Assembly: GCF_000023125.1 (NCBI RefSeq)
Contig: NC_013037.1
Coordinates: 2,542,001-2,606,000, forward strand
From: Dyadobacter fermentans DSM 18053
GTDB lineage: Bacteria > Bacteroidota > Bacteroidia > Cytophagales > Spirosomataceae
DNA length: 64,000 nt
Direction: 5' to 3'
The number at the start of each line of letters is the position of its first letter. Positions within the stretch are counted from its first letter, which is position 1. Of the stretch, positions 55,565-63,948 are shown piece after piece. A model generated the notes under the pieces. It made no database searches, was not told where the DNA came from, and saw only the letters and a program-made list of their open reading frames with translations. Made by a program: the position numbers and the translations under genes.

Positions 55565-55619
55565 GTTCGTTGTTTATGGGCGATAGGCTGTAAGCTATAA
55601 GCTATAAGCCCTATGCTTT

Positions 55620-55695
55620 ATTCAATCATTCAATCATTCAATCATTCCCCATTCCACGGCGGCTCATTCACTCATTCACTCATTCACTCATTCAA
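55620..55695. repeat. Octamer array upstream of the isomerase gene
   Basis: Octamers ATTCAATC (three), a variant 20-mer unit (CCATTCCACGGCGGCTCATT), and ATTCACTC octamers fill the gap between the DeoR stop codon (55699) and the isomerase leader. Only one arm is present here, without its complement. A short separate heptamer run (AAGCTAT twice) lies at 55592-55609. Confidence 0.88.
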
Positions 55696-55698
55696 AAT

Positions 55699-56466
55699 TC
55701 ACTCCGCAATAATCAACTCAATCTCATTATCATGAAAAAGCTGCTGATGCTTTTCCTCGATGCCGGCGTCGGTGATGATGTAATCGATCAGCGACAGCGC
55801 CCCGAGGCTTGCGAATGCGCTTTTGCCTACTTTCGTTGAATCAGCCACGAGGTAAGTCGTGTCCGCGGCGTCAATCATGGCCTTTTTCACTACCAAATCC
55901 GCGATACTCGGATAAGTAAGCCCCGCTTTCAGCGATAAACCCGCCGTGGCGAGAAAGAGCTTCTGCACATTCAGACCTTTGAAAAAGTCGGCGGCCTTCT
56001 GGCCTGTCAGCGACAAGGTAGGCGGCTTAAACTCGCCCCCGGTCATGATTACTTCGATGCCCGTTTCGGCGCCGAGGATCAATGCGATGTTGAGCGCATT
56101 GGTGATTACCGTCAGGTGCTTGTTGCTGCCGCGCAGCTTCTTCGCAATTTCCGTCGTGGTCGATCCCGAATCGAGGATGATCGTGTCGCCATTGGAAATA
56201 AATTCCAGGCATTTGGCGGCGATCAACTCCTTTTTATCGAGGTTCTCCTGGTTGGCGAGCGAAAAGTTGCGTACCTGGTCTTCCACATTCTTTAAAAACG
56301 CCCCGCCGTGCTCCTTGATCACCAAACCATCTTTTTCGAGTTTGTCCAGGTCCTGCCGGATGGTCACCTCGGTCACTTTAAAGAGCTTGGCCAGGTCGAT
56401 CACCTTCGCCGAGCCGTCTTCTTTTAATAGTTCAAGTATTTTTTCTCGTCTCTGATTTGCCAGCAT
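55699..56466 (-). CDS. DeoR/GlpR-family transcriptional repressor
   Basis: A 255-residue regulator: N-terminal winged helix (MLANQRREKILELLKEDGSA and VTEVTIRQDLDKLEKDGLVI) and a C-terminal sugar-phosphate sensor domain (about 80-235, with DTIILDSGSTTTEIAKKL and ADSTKVGKSAF). DeoR proteins repress sugar catabolic genes and release DNA when bound to a phosphorylated sugar. It precedes and probably controls the isomerase-transketolase-importer operon. A TAAATTTG -7-like box lies at 56581-56588. The divergent gene at 56706 may share regulation. Confidence 0.92.
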   Translation of the reverse strand: MLANQRREKILELLKEDGSAKVIDLAKLFKVTEVTIRQDLDKLEKDGLVIKEHGGAFLKNVEDQVRNFSLANQENLDKKELIAAKCLEFISNGDTIILDSGSTTTEIAKKLRGSNKHLTVITNALNIALILGAETGIEVIMTGGEFKPPTLSLTGQKAADFFKGLNVQKLFLATAGLSLKAGLTYPSIADLVVKKAMIDAADTTYLVADSTKVGKSAFASLGALSLIDYIITDAGIEEKHQQLFHDNEIELIIAE

Positions 56467-56705
56467 CGTATTAACTTTTGTTTTTTACCTAAAAATAGGC
56501 GGAAAAGAAACAATTCGTCACATACCGACAAAAAATAAACGCATTCACAACTCAAATAGAATACCTAAACTTATCAAAAGCAAATTTACGTAAATAAAAG
56601 AAAATAAAAAGAGAAATTTGAAAATAATAGTGAGTTATTGTGCTATTATTTCTTTGTTTAACTACAATCGAAAAATTTATGCTTGATTTTGCTATATCCG
56701 CTGAC

Positions 56706-57482
56706 ATGTATCGAAGCATCATAAAGTCGCTGACAGCCGCCGCCCTCACATTGTGCATCAGCACATTCGCCTCGGCCCAATCGGAAAAAGAAGAAAAATT
56801 ACCCTCGCCAAAAGTCACCGAAGACTGGTCCGTAAAACCGCCGCTCGTCACGCCCGGCGACACCTACGCCCAGGCACCATCGGACGCCATCGTCCTGTAT
56901 AGCGGCACCCCGGACATCACCAAATGGGAACATCCTGACGCCTCGCCTGTGAAATGGAAACCCGAAGGCGATGCACTTACCATCGTGCCCAAAGCCACCG
57001 ACATCCGCACCAAACAAAAGTTCGGCAACATCCAGCTCCACCTCGAATGGCGCACGCCCGACCCATCCGAGGACAAGGACTTCAACCGCGGCAACAGCGG
57101 CGTCCTCATCATGGGCCTCTACGAATTGCAGATCTACGAATCCTGGAACTACAACACGCGCATCTATTACAACGGCCAGGCCGGGAGCGTGTACAAACAA
57201 CACGCCCCGCTAGTCAACGCCGCCCGGAAACCCCAAACCTGGCAGACCTACGACGTTATCTTCGAAGCACCTGTGTTCCGCGCCGACAAGTCAGTAGAAA
57301 AACCCGCCTACATGACCGTTTTCCATAATAATGTATTGATTTTAAACCATGTAGAATTGAAGGGACCGATGGTGTATCAGGGGTATCCGAAGTACAAATT
57401 CCATGATGCTAAACTGCCATTGCAGTTGCAGGAGCATGGCAGTAGGGTGAGTTTTAGGAATATTTGGGTGAGGGAGTTATGA
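56706..57482 (+). CDS. DUF1080 (3-keto-disaccharide hydrolase-like) exported protein
   Basis: A 258-residue exported protein starting at ATG 56706 (MYRSIIKSLTAAALTLCIST) with a cleavable leader ending near ASAQ. The DUF1080 domain is a concanavalin-like beta-jelly roll with the pattern FGNIQLHLEWRTPDPSEDKD, GNSGVLIMGLYELQIYESWN and LPLQLQEHGSRVSFRNIWVR. Recent family knowledge assigns 3-keto-glycoside hydrolase activity to some members. It is divergent from the DeoR gene and may add a further step in glycan breakdown. The hydrolase role is inference. Confidence 0.85.
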   Translation: MYRSIIKSLTAAALTLCISTFASAQSEKEEKLPSPKVTEDWSVKPPLVTPGDTYAQAPSDAIVLYSGTPDITKWEHPDASPVKWKPEGDALTIVPKATDIRTKQKFGNIQLHLEWRTPDPSEDKDFNRGNSGVLIMGLYELQIYESWNYNTRIYYNGQAGSVYKQHAPLVNAARKPQTWQTYDVIFEAPVFRADKSVEKPAYMTVFHNNVLILNHVELKGPMVYQGYPKYKFHDAKLPLQLQEHGSRVSFRNIWVREL

Positions 57483-57584
57483 CGCTGAGGCCGTTTGCTC
57501 ATTAAGACCCTACATTTGCACATGAAATTCGCTCCGGACACCACTTGTTTTCAAAATTGAAGCGTAACTTCAATAGTCAAATTC

Positions 57585-57878
57585 GTGGTCATAATTTCTC
57601 GCAAAGCGATCAGAATGTTTTGTTCAAATAATCGGGAGTTCGCACATCCATTGGATAGATGGTATGACCAGGCTTTAAAGGCAAATTGGGCCAGTTTTTC
57701 GGATGTTAAGCAAACCTGCAACTCTGTTGACTCTATCGGGAATGCGCTTTTTGTTTTTAACATCGGCGGCAACAAATGCAGGCTTATCGCGCGAATTCTA
57801 TTCAAGAAACGGACGCTTTATATCCGCTTCATTGGTACACATAAAGAATACGATAAAGTAAATTTGTCTAAACTTTAA
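57585..57878 (+). CDS. higB: HigB-family toxin (mRNA interferase)
   Basis: A 97-residue protein of the HigB_toxin family: MVIISRKAIRMFCSNNREF at the start, LDRWYDQALKANWASFSDVK in the middle and LYIRFIGTHKEYDKVNLSKL at the end. It cleaves mRNA at the ribosome, and is neutralised by the antitoxin whose gene begins 10 bases later. Toxin-first order is the rule for HigBA. Lower G+C than neighbours, and the repeat patch just downstream, suggest that the pair was acquired. Confidence 0.9.
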   Translation: MVIISRKAIRMFCSNNREFAHPLDRWYDQALKANWASFSDVKQTCNSVDSIGNALFVFNIGGNKCRLIARILFKKRTLYIRFIGTHKEYDKVNLSKL

Positions 57879-57887
57879 GATAGTGAT

Positions 57888-58253
57888 ATGGAAGCCATAA
57901 AATCAGAAAAAGAGTACGAAGACGCGCTTGAAGAGGTAAACACTTTAATGAAAAAAGGCGACGATCTTATTTCAGACGAAGAAGCGGACCGGGTGGAGGA
58001 ACTCGCTTTGGCAATCCAAGCATATGAAGACGTTCACTACCCCTTCCCAATGCCCAAATCAATCCCGGAATTGGTGGAGAGCAAACGTTTTGAACTTAAT
58101 CTTTCAATAGCCGGTCTTGCGGAATTGCTAGGACTAGGCAAGACAAAGCTCTCCAAGATCCTGCGCGGTCAACGCGATCCGGACATACCGTTCCTCAAAG
58201 CAGTCTACCACAAACTAGGCATCGATCCCGGCGTTTTGCTGGACAATGCATAG
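57888..58253 (+). CDS. higA: HigA-type antitoxin with HTH domain
   Basis: A 121-residue protein. The N-terminal half is acidic and helical (EKEYEDALEEVNTLMKKGDD). The C-terminal half is an XRE/Cro helix-turn-helix (LSIAGLAELLGLGKTKLSKI, followed by LRGQRDPDIPFLKAV). It binds the HigB protein and probably its own promoter. Slightly longer than the smallest HigA proteins because of the N-terminal helix. The stop codon is followed within 30 bases by a tandem repeat. Confidence 0.9.
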   Translation: MEAIKSEKEYEDALEEVNTLMKKGDDLISDEEADRVEELALAIQAYEDVHYPFPMPKSIPELVESKRFELNLSIAGLAELLGLGKTKLSKILRGQRDPDIPFLKAVYHKLGIDPGVLLDNA

Positions 58254-58279
58254 CATCGCGAAAGCGGCAAAACTATCAT

Positions 58280-58447
58280 AGCAAAGCCCAGCCGCAGAGC
58301 GGCAAGCGTACCACAGCAAAGCCCAGACGCAGAGCGGCAAGCGTACAGCAGCAAAACCCAGCCCGCAGAGCGGCAAGCGTACAGTAGCAAAGCCCAGCCG
58401 CAGAGCGGCAAGCGTACAGCAGCAAAGCCCAGCCCGCAGAGCGGCAA
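58280..58447. repeat. Five tandem 35-36 bp repeats with internal palindromes
   Basis: Units start at 58280, 58315, 58350, 58386 and 58421, the last one truncated. Each begins AGCAAAGCCCAG and contains GCCGCAGAGCGGC or a one-base variant, a small perfect hairpin. The units are directly adjacent with no spacers, so this is not a CRISPR. The block lies 27 bases after the higA stop. Confidence 0.9.
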
Positions 58448-58482
58448 CCTGTTTATAGAAACCAAATGTCAACACAAACGTC

Positions 58483-58534
58483 AAGGCTCCGTAGGTGCCG
58501 CCTTTGCTTGAACAGGCGGCACCTACGGAGCCTT
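58483..58534. repeat. Perfect 21-bp inverted repeat (strong hairpin)
   Basis: Positions 58483-58503 are the exact reverse complement of 58514-58534, with a 10-base loop. The inner arm contains CCGTAGGTGCCGCCT. No T-run follows. It could be a REP-type element or serve as an mRNA stabiliser at the end of the GH127 transcript or the higBA transcript. Confidence 0.85.
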
Positions 58535-58569
58535 AACGTTTAGCATCTTCATCAATGCTACAAACAGGA

Positions 58570-58584
58570 CGCCCCGCAGGGGCG
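58570..58584. repeat. Short palindrome CGCCCC-GCA-GGGGCG
   Basis: A 6-bp G+C-rich inverted repeat with a 3-base loop, 6 bases after the GH127 stop codon on the minus strand. It resembles the other palindromic repeats in this patch. Confidence 0.7.
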
Positions 58585-58589
58585 CAGCA

Positions 58590-60611
58590 TCACCGCACCA
58601 GCGGCAGCCATACCGACATATCCCCATGCCCCCTGTTCCCCCAGGCATAATACGGCACGAGCCGTACGGGGATGGTTTTGGGCACGTCGACGGACACTTC
58701 GCGGTACAATTTCTTGCTCCAATCCGAATTATCCACCAGCACCGCATCACCTTGGAGGCTCATGACCGGGCTGTTTTCGATCGTCAGTAATGCAGGCTTG
58801 AAATTATTCCTCGCGCCAATGGCGACGTCGAAAATGGTTTTGCCTTTCGGTAAATCAACGGACTCTACGCAGTACACAACCGGACCGCGCTTCACGGCTA
58901 CCTGATTGCGGGTTTCTTCTACCAATGGGTTGGATTCGATCAGTTTGACGGGCATTTCGAGCATCAGTTCAATCTTATCGCCTGATTTCCAGGTCCGGCG
59001 AAGTTCGGCGTAAGAGCCGGACGCCAGTTTTGCGGTTTCTTTTTTACCATTAATCACCATAGAAGCATTGCTGCACCAGCCCGGAATGCGGAAGAATAGC
59101 GATAATGCGTCTTTCGGCGCCTGGTCGAGTGTGATGGAAATTTTGCCATTCCACGGATAATCAGTGACTTGCGTCAATTGCAGCTGACCACCTTTTACCG
59201 CTGTTTGAAACTTATTCCCCCCATACAAATTGAAGAAAACCCCCGCATCGGAAAGGCTGTAAGCATACTGGCTCACCTCCGCGACGGTGCGCACGGTGTT
59301 GGGCGGGCAGCAGTTGGATTTCGAAATGTAGGCCTGCCGGTCCTTTTCCCAGCGCTGCTTGAATGGCAATGCATCCGAATAGGCTAATGGATTGGTATAC
59401 AAGAATTTATCACCTTTGAGGCTAATTCCCGAAAGTACGCTGTTGTACAATGCAAGCTCCACAATATCAGCATATTTGGCCTCGCCGGTGATTTGCAGCA
59501 TGCGCCAGTTCCAGAGTACGTTGCCGATGTTGGCGCAGGTTTCGTTGTGGGCCGTGAAGTTAGGGAGCTGGTAATCGCGTCCATAAGCCTGGTGGATTTT
59601 CTGCACTTCGTCCGGCTTGTACGACGTTCCGTCGGGCGAGGTGCCGTCATATAATGCCCCGCAGCCGCCTGTGACGTACATTTTGTGCTGCGTCACGTCA
59701 TCCCACATGGTATGCAGCTGCGCAAGGAGTGCTTCGTCGCCGGTTTCGGCGTACACGTCCGCAACGCCCGCGTACAGGTAGTTGGCGCGCACGGCGTGGC
59801 CCATAACCTTGGTTTGTTTGAGGAACGGTATGCGATCTTGGTTGTCGTCCGTGCCCTCGGTGGCGCCTTTGATGGCGATGAGGTGCTTCACGAGCGTGAG
59901 GTATTTTTCGTCGTGCGTGGTACGGTAAAGCTCCGAAAGGCCCATATAATGAGCCGGGCAAATGGCATTGCGGCTCTGCTCGGGCGTGGCGGCACCGTAG
60001 AAAGTAATGAGAAAATCGGCGGCCTTTTTGGCGACGTCGAGCAGGGAAGTTTTGCCCGTGGCGCGGTAATGCACGCAGGCGGCGGTCATCAGGTGACCGA
60101 AGTTGTAGGCTTCGAAACTAAGCCGGTCCGCGAACATTTTGCCTTCGCCGTTTTGCTTTTGCTCGATAATGGCCTTGGTATAAATGTACCCGTCCTTGCG
60201 CTGCGCTTTGGCGATCACAGCGATGGTTTTGTCCATCAGCTCGTCCAGTTTCGGGTCTTTGGTGGCGGCGTACAGGCTTGCCACCGCCTCAAATGTCTTG
60301 TAAAAATCACCATCATGAAACGACGGCCCCTTGAACTTGCCCGGCTCCAAACCGGCCGCGATCTCGAAATTCCGGAACGAATGGCTCACATCCGGGTCGG
60401 TGTAGGTTTTCCAGAGCTGCGGCACCATCGTTTCGCGGCATACTTTGAAACGGTCGGCCCAGAAGCCCTGCGTCCATTCCACGGCGTTCATGTCCGTGCC
60501 GTGGAGTTTGGCAAATTTGCTTTGGGAAGTGTTGACGAGCGCTTTTTCCTGGGCAAAAGCATGGAGCGAAAGGCCCAGCGAGAGCGCTATAATCGTTTTA
60601 GTGGTTTTCAT
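58590..60611 (-). CDS. GH127 beta-L-arabinofuranosidase-like protein
   Basis: A 673-residue exported protein starting at ATG 60611 (MKTTKTIIALSLGLSLHAFA, leader to about 21). It is an (alpha/alpha)6-barrel of the GH127/DUF1680 family. The zinc and nucleophile residues of the characterised enzyme HypBA1 are conserved: E357 and C359 in AHNETCANIG, and C434-C435 in SKSNCCPPNT. Family activities include beta-L-arabinofuranosidase and a hydrolase of rhamnogalacturonan-II sugars. It is last in a three-gene minus-strand cluster, 42 bases after the propeller gene. Confidence 0.9.
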   Translation of the reverse strand: MKTTKTIIALSLGLSLHAFAQEKALVNTSQSKFAKLHGTDMNAVEWTQGFWADRFKVCRETMVPQLWKTYTDPDVSHSFRNFEIAAGLEPGKFKGPSFHDGDFYKTFEAVASLYAATKDPKLDELMDKTIAVIAKAQRKDGYIYTKAIIEQKQNGEGKMFADRLSFEAYNFGHLMTAACVHYRATGKTSLLDVAKKAADFLITFYGAATPEQSRNAICPAHYMGLSELYRTTHDEKYLTLVKHLIAIKGATEGTDDNQDRIPFLKQTKVMGHAVRANYLYAGVADVYAETGDEALLAQLHTMWDDVTQHKMYVTGGCGALYDGTSPDGTSYKPDEVQKIHQAYGRDYQLPNFTAHNETCANIGNVLWNWRMLQITGEAKYADIVELALYNSVLSGISLKGDKFLYTNPLAYSDALPFKQRWEKDRQAYISKSNCCPPNTVRTVAEVSQYAYSLSDAGVFFNLYGGNKFQTAVKGGQLQLTQVTDYPWNGKISITLDQAPKDALSLFFRIPGWCSNASMVINGKKETAKLASGSYAELRRTWKSGDKIELMLEMPVKLIESNPLVEETRNQVAVKRGPVVYCVESVDLPKGKTIFDVAIGARNNFKPALLTIENSPVMSLQGDAVLVDNSDWSKKLYREVSVDVPKTIPVRLVPYYAWGNRGHGDMSVWLPLVR

Positions 60612-60653
60612 ATTGTTCAAAAATCGGCCATGCGTATTTAGCAAAAACCTGCA

Positions 60654-62486
60654 TTAGAATGACTTGGTAATCAGATAATCTATCTCAAAAACAGCCTCCG
60701 GGTCCTTTTTGCCGGCATTGGGCAGGTCGTACATCTGGTCGGTAGGCGTGTCGGCATCGGGGAAGCGGCGCGTGTCGCCGGTGCGGAATGCAATGCGGCT
60801 CACCGATTCCAGGGGGGCGAAAAGCACGCCATTACCGACCTGCTTGCCGTTCACTACAACGCTGTAAAGCCGCGTTTCGGTGTTGGCTTTGACCTGAATG
60901 TCATATCGTTGCCCCTTTTGATATTCCAGCAAAGTTTTGTTGCGATAACCCGCTTTCAGCCTGAAAACGCCCGTCGAATCGAAAGACAAACGAATGCCCG
61001 GCGTTCCCCTGGCGTCCAGAAACTCGATGTCGAGCAGGCCGGTGTTATTCTGGCCGGGTGTTACCGAAAATTCTGCGATGAGCTTTGGGGTAGCAGGAAT
61101 CACGCGTTCGACTCTTGTATAGTCAAAATGATCGGCATCTTTCAGTATCAATGCTTTGCCATTTTTAGTCTTGCCAATGGCAGCCGGCGCTTGCAGCGGA
61201 CTGTAAATATTCCATTCGACAAGCTCTTTCCCGTCAGTTAGTTGCGCAAAACGATCGGCGGCATGCTTTTCGGCTTTATCCCGCACCGGCACGGGGATTT
61301 TGGATACCCAAATGTCCTCTTTGTTCATACTGTAAGTTACCCAAAGGCCTCCGTCGGGCGGTGTACCGTCGCCCTCCGTGATCCCCCGGACGTATTGCGG
61401 ACCGTACGATTTGTAGTTGCCGCCATAGCGCATGGACGTGATTTCGCCATTCACAAGCAGGAGGTTTTTGTAGTTCAAACCGTCATCACTCACCGAAATC
61501 GCCAATGGCCAGCGAAATTCCGACGGGTTATAAACCGTCGCATACTTTCCGTCCGACGTCTTTTGCCCCCAGATTTTGGCATTGCTGTTCACAAACCCCG
61601 GCGCCCGTTTGGGGTTGTAAAGCCAGGTTTTGCCCTCGTTTCTGCTTATGCTCGTCAAGGCATTTTTCCAAAGGCCCACCACGCGCCCGTCCGGTAAATG
61701 GTAGTAACTGAATGCTTTATATTCTCCTTTTAAACTTACCAACGGGTCATTGCGATCCGCCTCTTCTACCCATTGCTGCGTAACTAACTTATTGGCTAAC
61801 AGTTCGTCGCAGGCTTCTACGAAACCTTTGTCTTTGCTTTCGGTATACATTGGATAATCGGACGGCGCTTTCCAGGAAGCATTATGTCGAATAAAATAGA
61901 TCGGGCCGTACCTGCCGTCTTTCCTGATCTCCCGCACCACTCTGCCGATGCCATTTCCGTCATTCGGATCGTCTTTCGCGTCGAGTACCATGCCGAAATA
62001 AGCCAGCGTGAGCAATCGGTTGCTTTTGGAAACATAAAAGCCCATTCGCTGGTGCATGACCGCGTACAGGTCCTTCGCTACACCGGGATGACCATCCTTT
62101 TTGGTGCCGTCGGGAATTTTGTAAGGCGGAAAAATCGCGACCGGTTTGGTCCAGGTTTGCCCGTCTTTCGATGTTTGCAGCAACGTCTGCCCCGGCGGAA
62201 TGTGCTCTCCAACGGGATTCGCGAGGTAGTTCAGGTAAAATGTGCCATTCCAATACGCCAGCATCGGCGCGTGGTTGTAGGTCCAGGTAATGGCCGAATC
62301 CTTGCTGGCGTCGGTACGGTTGGCGCGCAATGTCTGGTACGAATGCACGCCGATGGCCGGGCTCAGTTGCCCGTGATGGTAGTCGACATTCACGAGCGTT
62401 TTGCCCGTGTAGCGGATCGTGTCCTGCGCATTTGCCGCGCCCACAGCCAGGCACAAGGCCAGCATTCCGGTTAATTCTTTTTGCAT
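60654..62486 (-). CDS. Sialidase-like propeller protein with C-terminal lectin-like domain
   Basis: A 610-residue exported protein starting at ATG 62486 (MQKELTGMLALCLAVGAANA). An N-terminal six-bladed propeller (about 25-415) has sialidase-type strands such as TLLQTSKDGQTWTKPVAIFP and ALTSISRNEGKTWLYNPKRA. A jelly-roll domain (about 440-605) contains LLDIEFLDARGTPGIRLSFD. The precise activity is unknown: sialidase, rhamnosidase or polysaccharide lyase relatives all have this fold. It lies 4 bases after the DUF4038 gene and is probably translated with it. Confidence 0.8.
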   Translation of the reverse strand: MQKELTGMLALCLAVGAANAQDTIRYTGKTLVNVDYHHGQLSPAIGVHSYQTLRANRTDASKDSAITWTYNHAPMLAYWNGTFYLNYLANPVGEHIPPGQTLLQTSKDGQTWTKPVAIFPPYKIPDGTKKDGHPGVAKDLYAVMHQRMGFYVSKSNRLLTLAYFGMVLDAKDDPNDGNGIGRVVREIRKDGRYGPIYFIRHNASWKAPSDYPMYTESKDKGFVEACDELLANKLVTQQWVEEADRNDPLVSLKGEYKAFSYYHLPDGRVVGLWKNALTSISRNEGKTWLYNPKRAPGFVNSNAKIWGQKTSDGKYATVYNPSEFRWPLAISVSDDGLNYKNLLLVNGEITSMRYGGNYKSYGPQYVRGITEGDGTPPDGGLWVTYSMNKEDIWVSKIPVPVRDKAEKHAADRFAQLTDGKELVEWNIYSPLQAPAAIGKTKNGKALILKDADHFDYTRVERVIPATPKLIAEFSVTPGQNNTGLLDIEFLDARGTPGIRLSFDSTGVFRLKAGYRNKTLLEYQKGQRYDIQVKANTETRLYSVVVNGKQVGNGVLFAPLESVSRIAFRTGDTRRFPDADTPTDQMYDLPNAGKKDPEAVFEIDYLITKSF

Positions 62487-62490
62487 AGCG

Positions 62491-63948
62491 TTATTTTTCC
62501 AACACCAAAACCCAATCATTCCCGTTTCTAACCTCCCCGGGCGGGTTAAATGTGCGGATTCCTTTGTTTTGAATTTTTCCTAAAATCTTCGTTTCGCCGG
62601 TTCGCGGATCAAACCAGCTCGCATTCAGCACTTTCCCTTGAATTTTACCCATATTGATCCTCATCTCACGCCCCGTCCAGGTGTAAATGAATGCATAATC
62701 CTTGCCGCGGGTAGCAATGAGCCGGTCGTACCGCTCACCATTTTCGGCGATCAGCGATTGGTCGGGCACGCGTTCGAAATAGGGTTTCGAGCGCATTAAG
62801 TTCTTTAAATGGGCCATCTGCCCTGCGCCGGGATCGTTAATCGCCTCTTCCCAGGAGGGCAGTTTGGCTGATCCTGCGGCTGGGACCGCATTTTGGTTGC
62901 TTGCACTTGCCTGCACGTTCGACTGTGCGCCGCTGGTGCTTTCCGGTCGTCGCGAGTGCCGCATTTGCATGACCGCATTGTTGCCATAAGTAAACCCGCA
63001 GGCACCGGCAAAAACCGACCAGTAGGCATACCGCCGCACATCTGCCGCCGTCCAAACCGGCAGCGTTTTGTCGTGCAGGCCGTGCCAGATGTTTTCATAC
63101 GAAGGCTCGCCGTCGAGCACCGGCTTCACGGGCTCGCGCGCATAGTCGGCCTCCACGTAGCGCCAGTTGTCCTCGCCGTAACGAAGGTCTTTGGCCTCAT
63201 TATCCTGCGCATAAGTGCGGTGACCGGATTGGAACATATTGAAATCCAGCCAGTCGCGGTCATGAAACCATTTGGAAGACTGCATTCGGCCGAACGGGTG
63301 AAAAGTGATGAGATGGTTCGGATCTTCGGCGCGCAATGTGCTGCCGATGGCCTCCCATACCTCCGGGACGACATCTCCCTGGATGTCTCCACCATTGAGC
63401 CACACGATATTCGGGCGGTTGCGGTACCGCCGCGCGAGGAATTGCGCATCGGCCTTAGCCTGCGCCGCGCTCGTTTTCCCGTTCTTCACCGCATTGCCCC
63501 AAATAGGCACCATCCCGATTTTAATGCCCTTTTCCGCGGCTAGATCGACGATGTAATCGACATGGTCCCAATAATCGTATTCCGCCGCATTGTCGAAAGC
63601 CGCGCCCTCGGTCACTTTCGGCGAGCCCAGATCGCGGTTCGTCAATGCGGAATCGCCATACACATTTACCGAGCGCAATGCCTGCACTACCATCACCTGC
63701 ACCACATTAAAACCCTTTTGCTGCCGGTCGGCCAGGTACCGGGCGGCATCCTCGCGCGTGAGCCGTGTAAAAAGCAGCCAGCCGGTATCCGCCAGCCAGA
63801 AGAACGGCTTGCCGTTTTGATCCGTAAAAAACCGCCGGTTTTCCGATACTTTCAAGGTTTGCGATTGGCTATAAACAGGCTTTGTGCCGGCAATGAAGCC
63901 GGCACAAAGGAGCATGATCAATTTCAGGTTCATGCGTTTACTAACCAT
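62491..63948 (-). CDS. DUF4038/GH140-like apiosidase-family glycoside hydrolase
   Basis: A 485-residue exported protein with a TIM barrel of the DUF4038 (apiosidase-like) family (about 35-375): FFWLADTGWLLFTRLTREDA, then GGDIQG with the likely acid/base region, and VKPVLDGEPSYENIWHGLHD with a catalytic Glu. A C-terminal beta domain (about 390-485) has IATRGKDYAFIYTWTGREMR. Characterised GH140 members remove apiose-linked side chains of rhamnogalacturonan II. The start could be 63933 (MNLKLIM), which gives a shorter leader. It leads the cluster that also has the propeller and GH127 genes. Confidence 0.85.
   Translation of the reverse strand: MVSKRMNLKLIMLLCAGFIAGTKPVYSQSQTLKVSENRRFFTDQNGKPFFWLADTGWLLFTRLTREDAARYLADRQQKGFNVVQVMVVQALRSVNVYGDSALTNRDLGSPKVTEGAAFDNAAEYDYWDHVDYIVDLAAEKGIKIGMVPIWGNAVKNGKTSAAQAKADAQFLARRYRNRPNIVWLNGGDIQGDVVPEVWEAIGSTLRAEDPNHLITFHPFGRMQSSKWFHDRDWLDFNMFQSGHRTYAQDNEAKDLRYGEDNWRYVEADYAREPVKPVLDGEPSYENIWHGLHDKTLPVWTAADVRRYAYWSVFAGACGFTYGNNAVMQMRHSRRPESTSGAQSNVQASASNQNAVPAAGSAKLPSWEEAINDPGAGQMAHLKNLMRSKPYFERVPDQSLIAENGERYDRLIATRGKDYAFIYTWTGREMRINMGKIQGKVLNASWFDPRTGETKILGKIQNKGIRTFNPPGEVRNGNDWVLVLEK

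Noticed and set aside
58280..58447. CRISPR array
   Set aside because: The units are joined without spacers of unique sequence and no cas gene is near.
58205..58484. Minus-strand open frames with repeated residues such as RLPLCGLGFAAV
   Set aside because: They are translations of the tandem 35-bp DNA repeats, not a repeat protein. Unit length of 35 or 36 bases shifts the frame.
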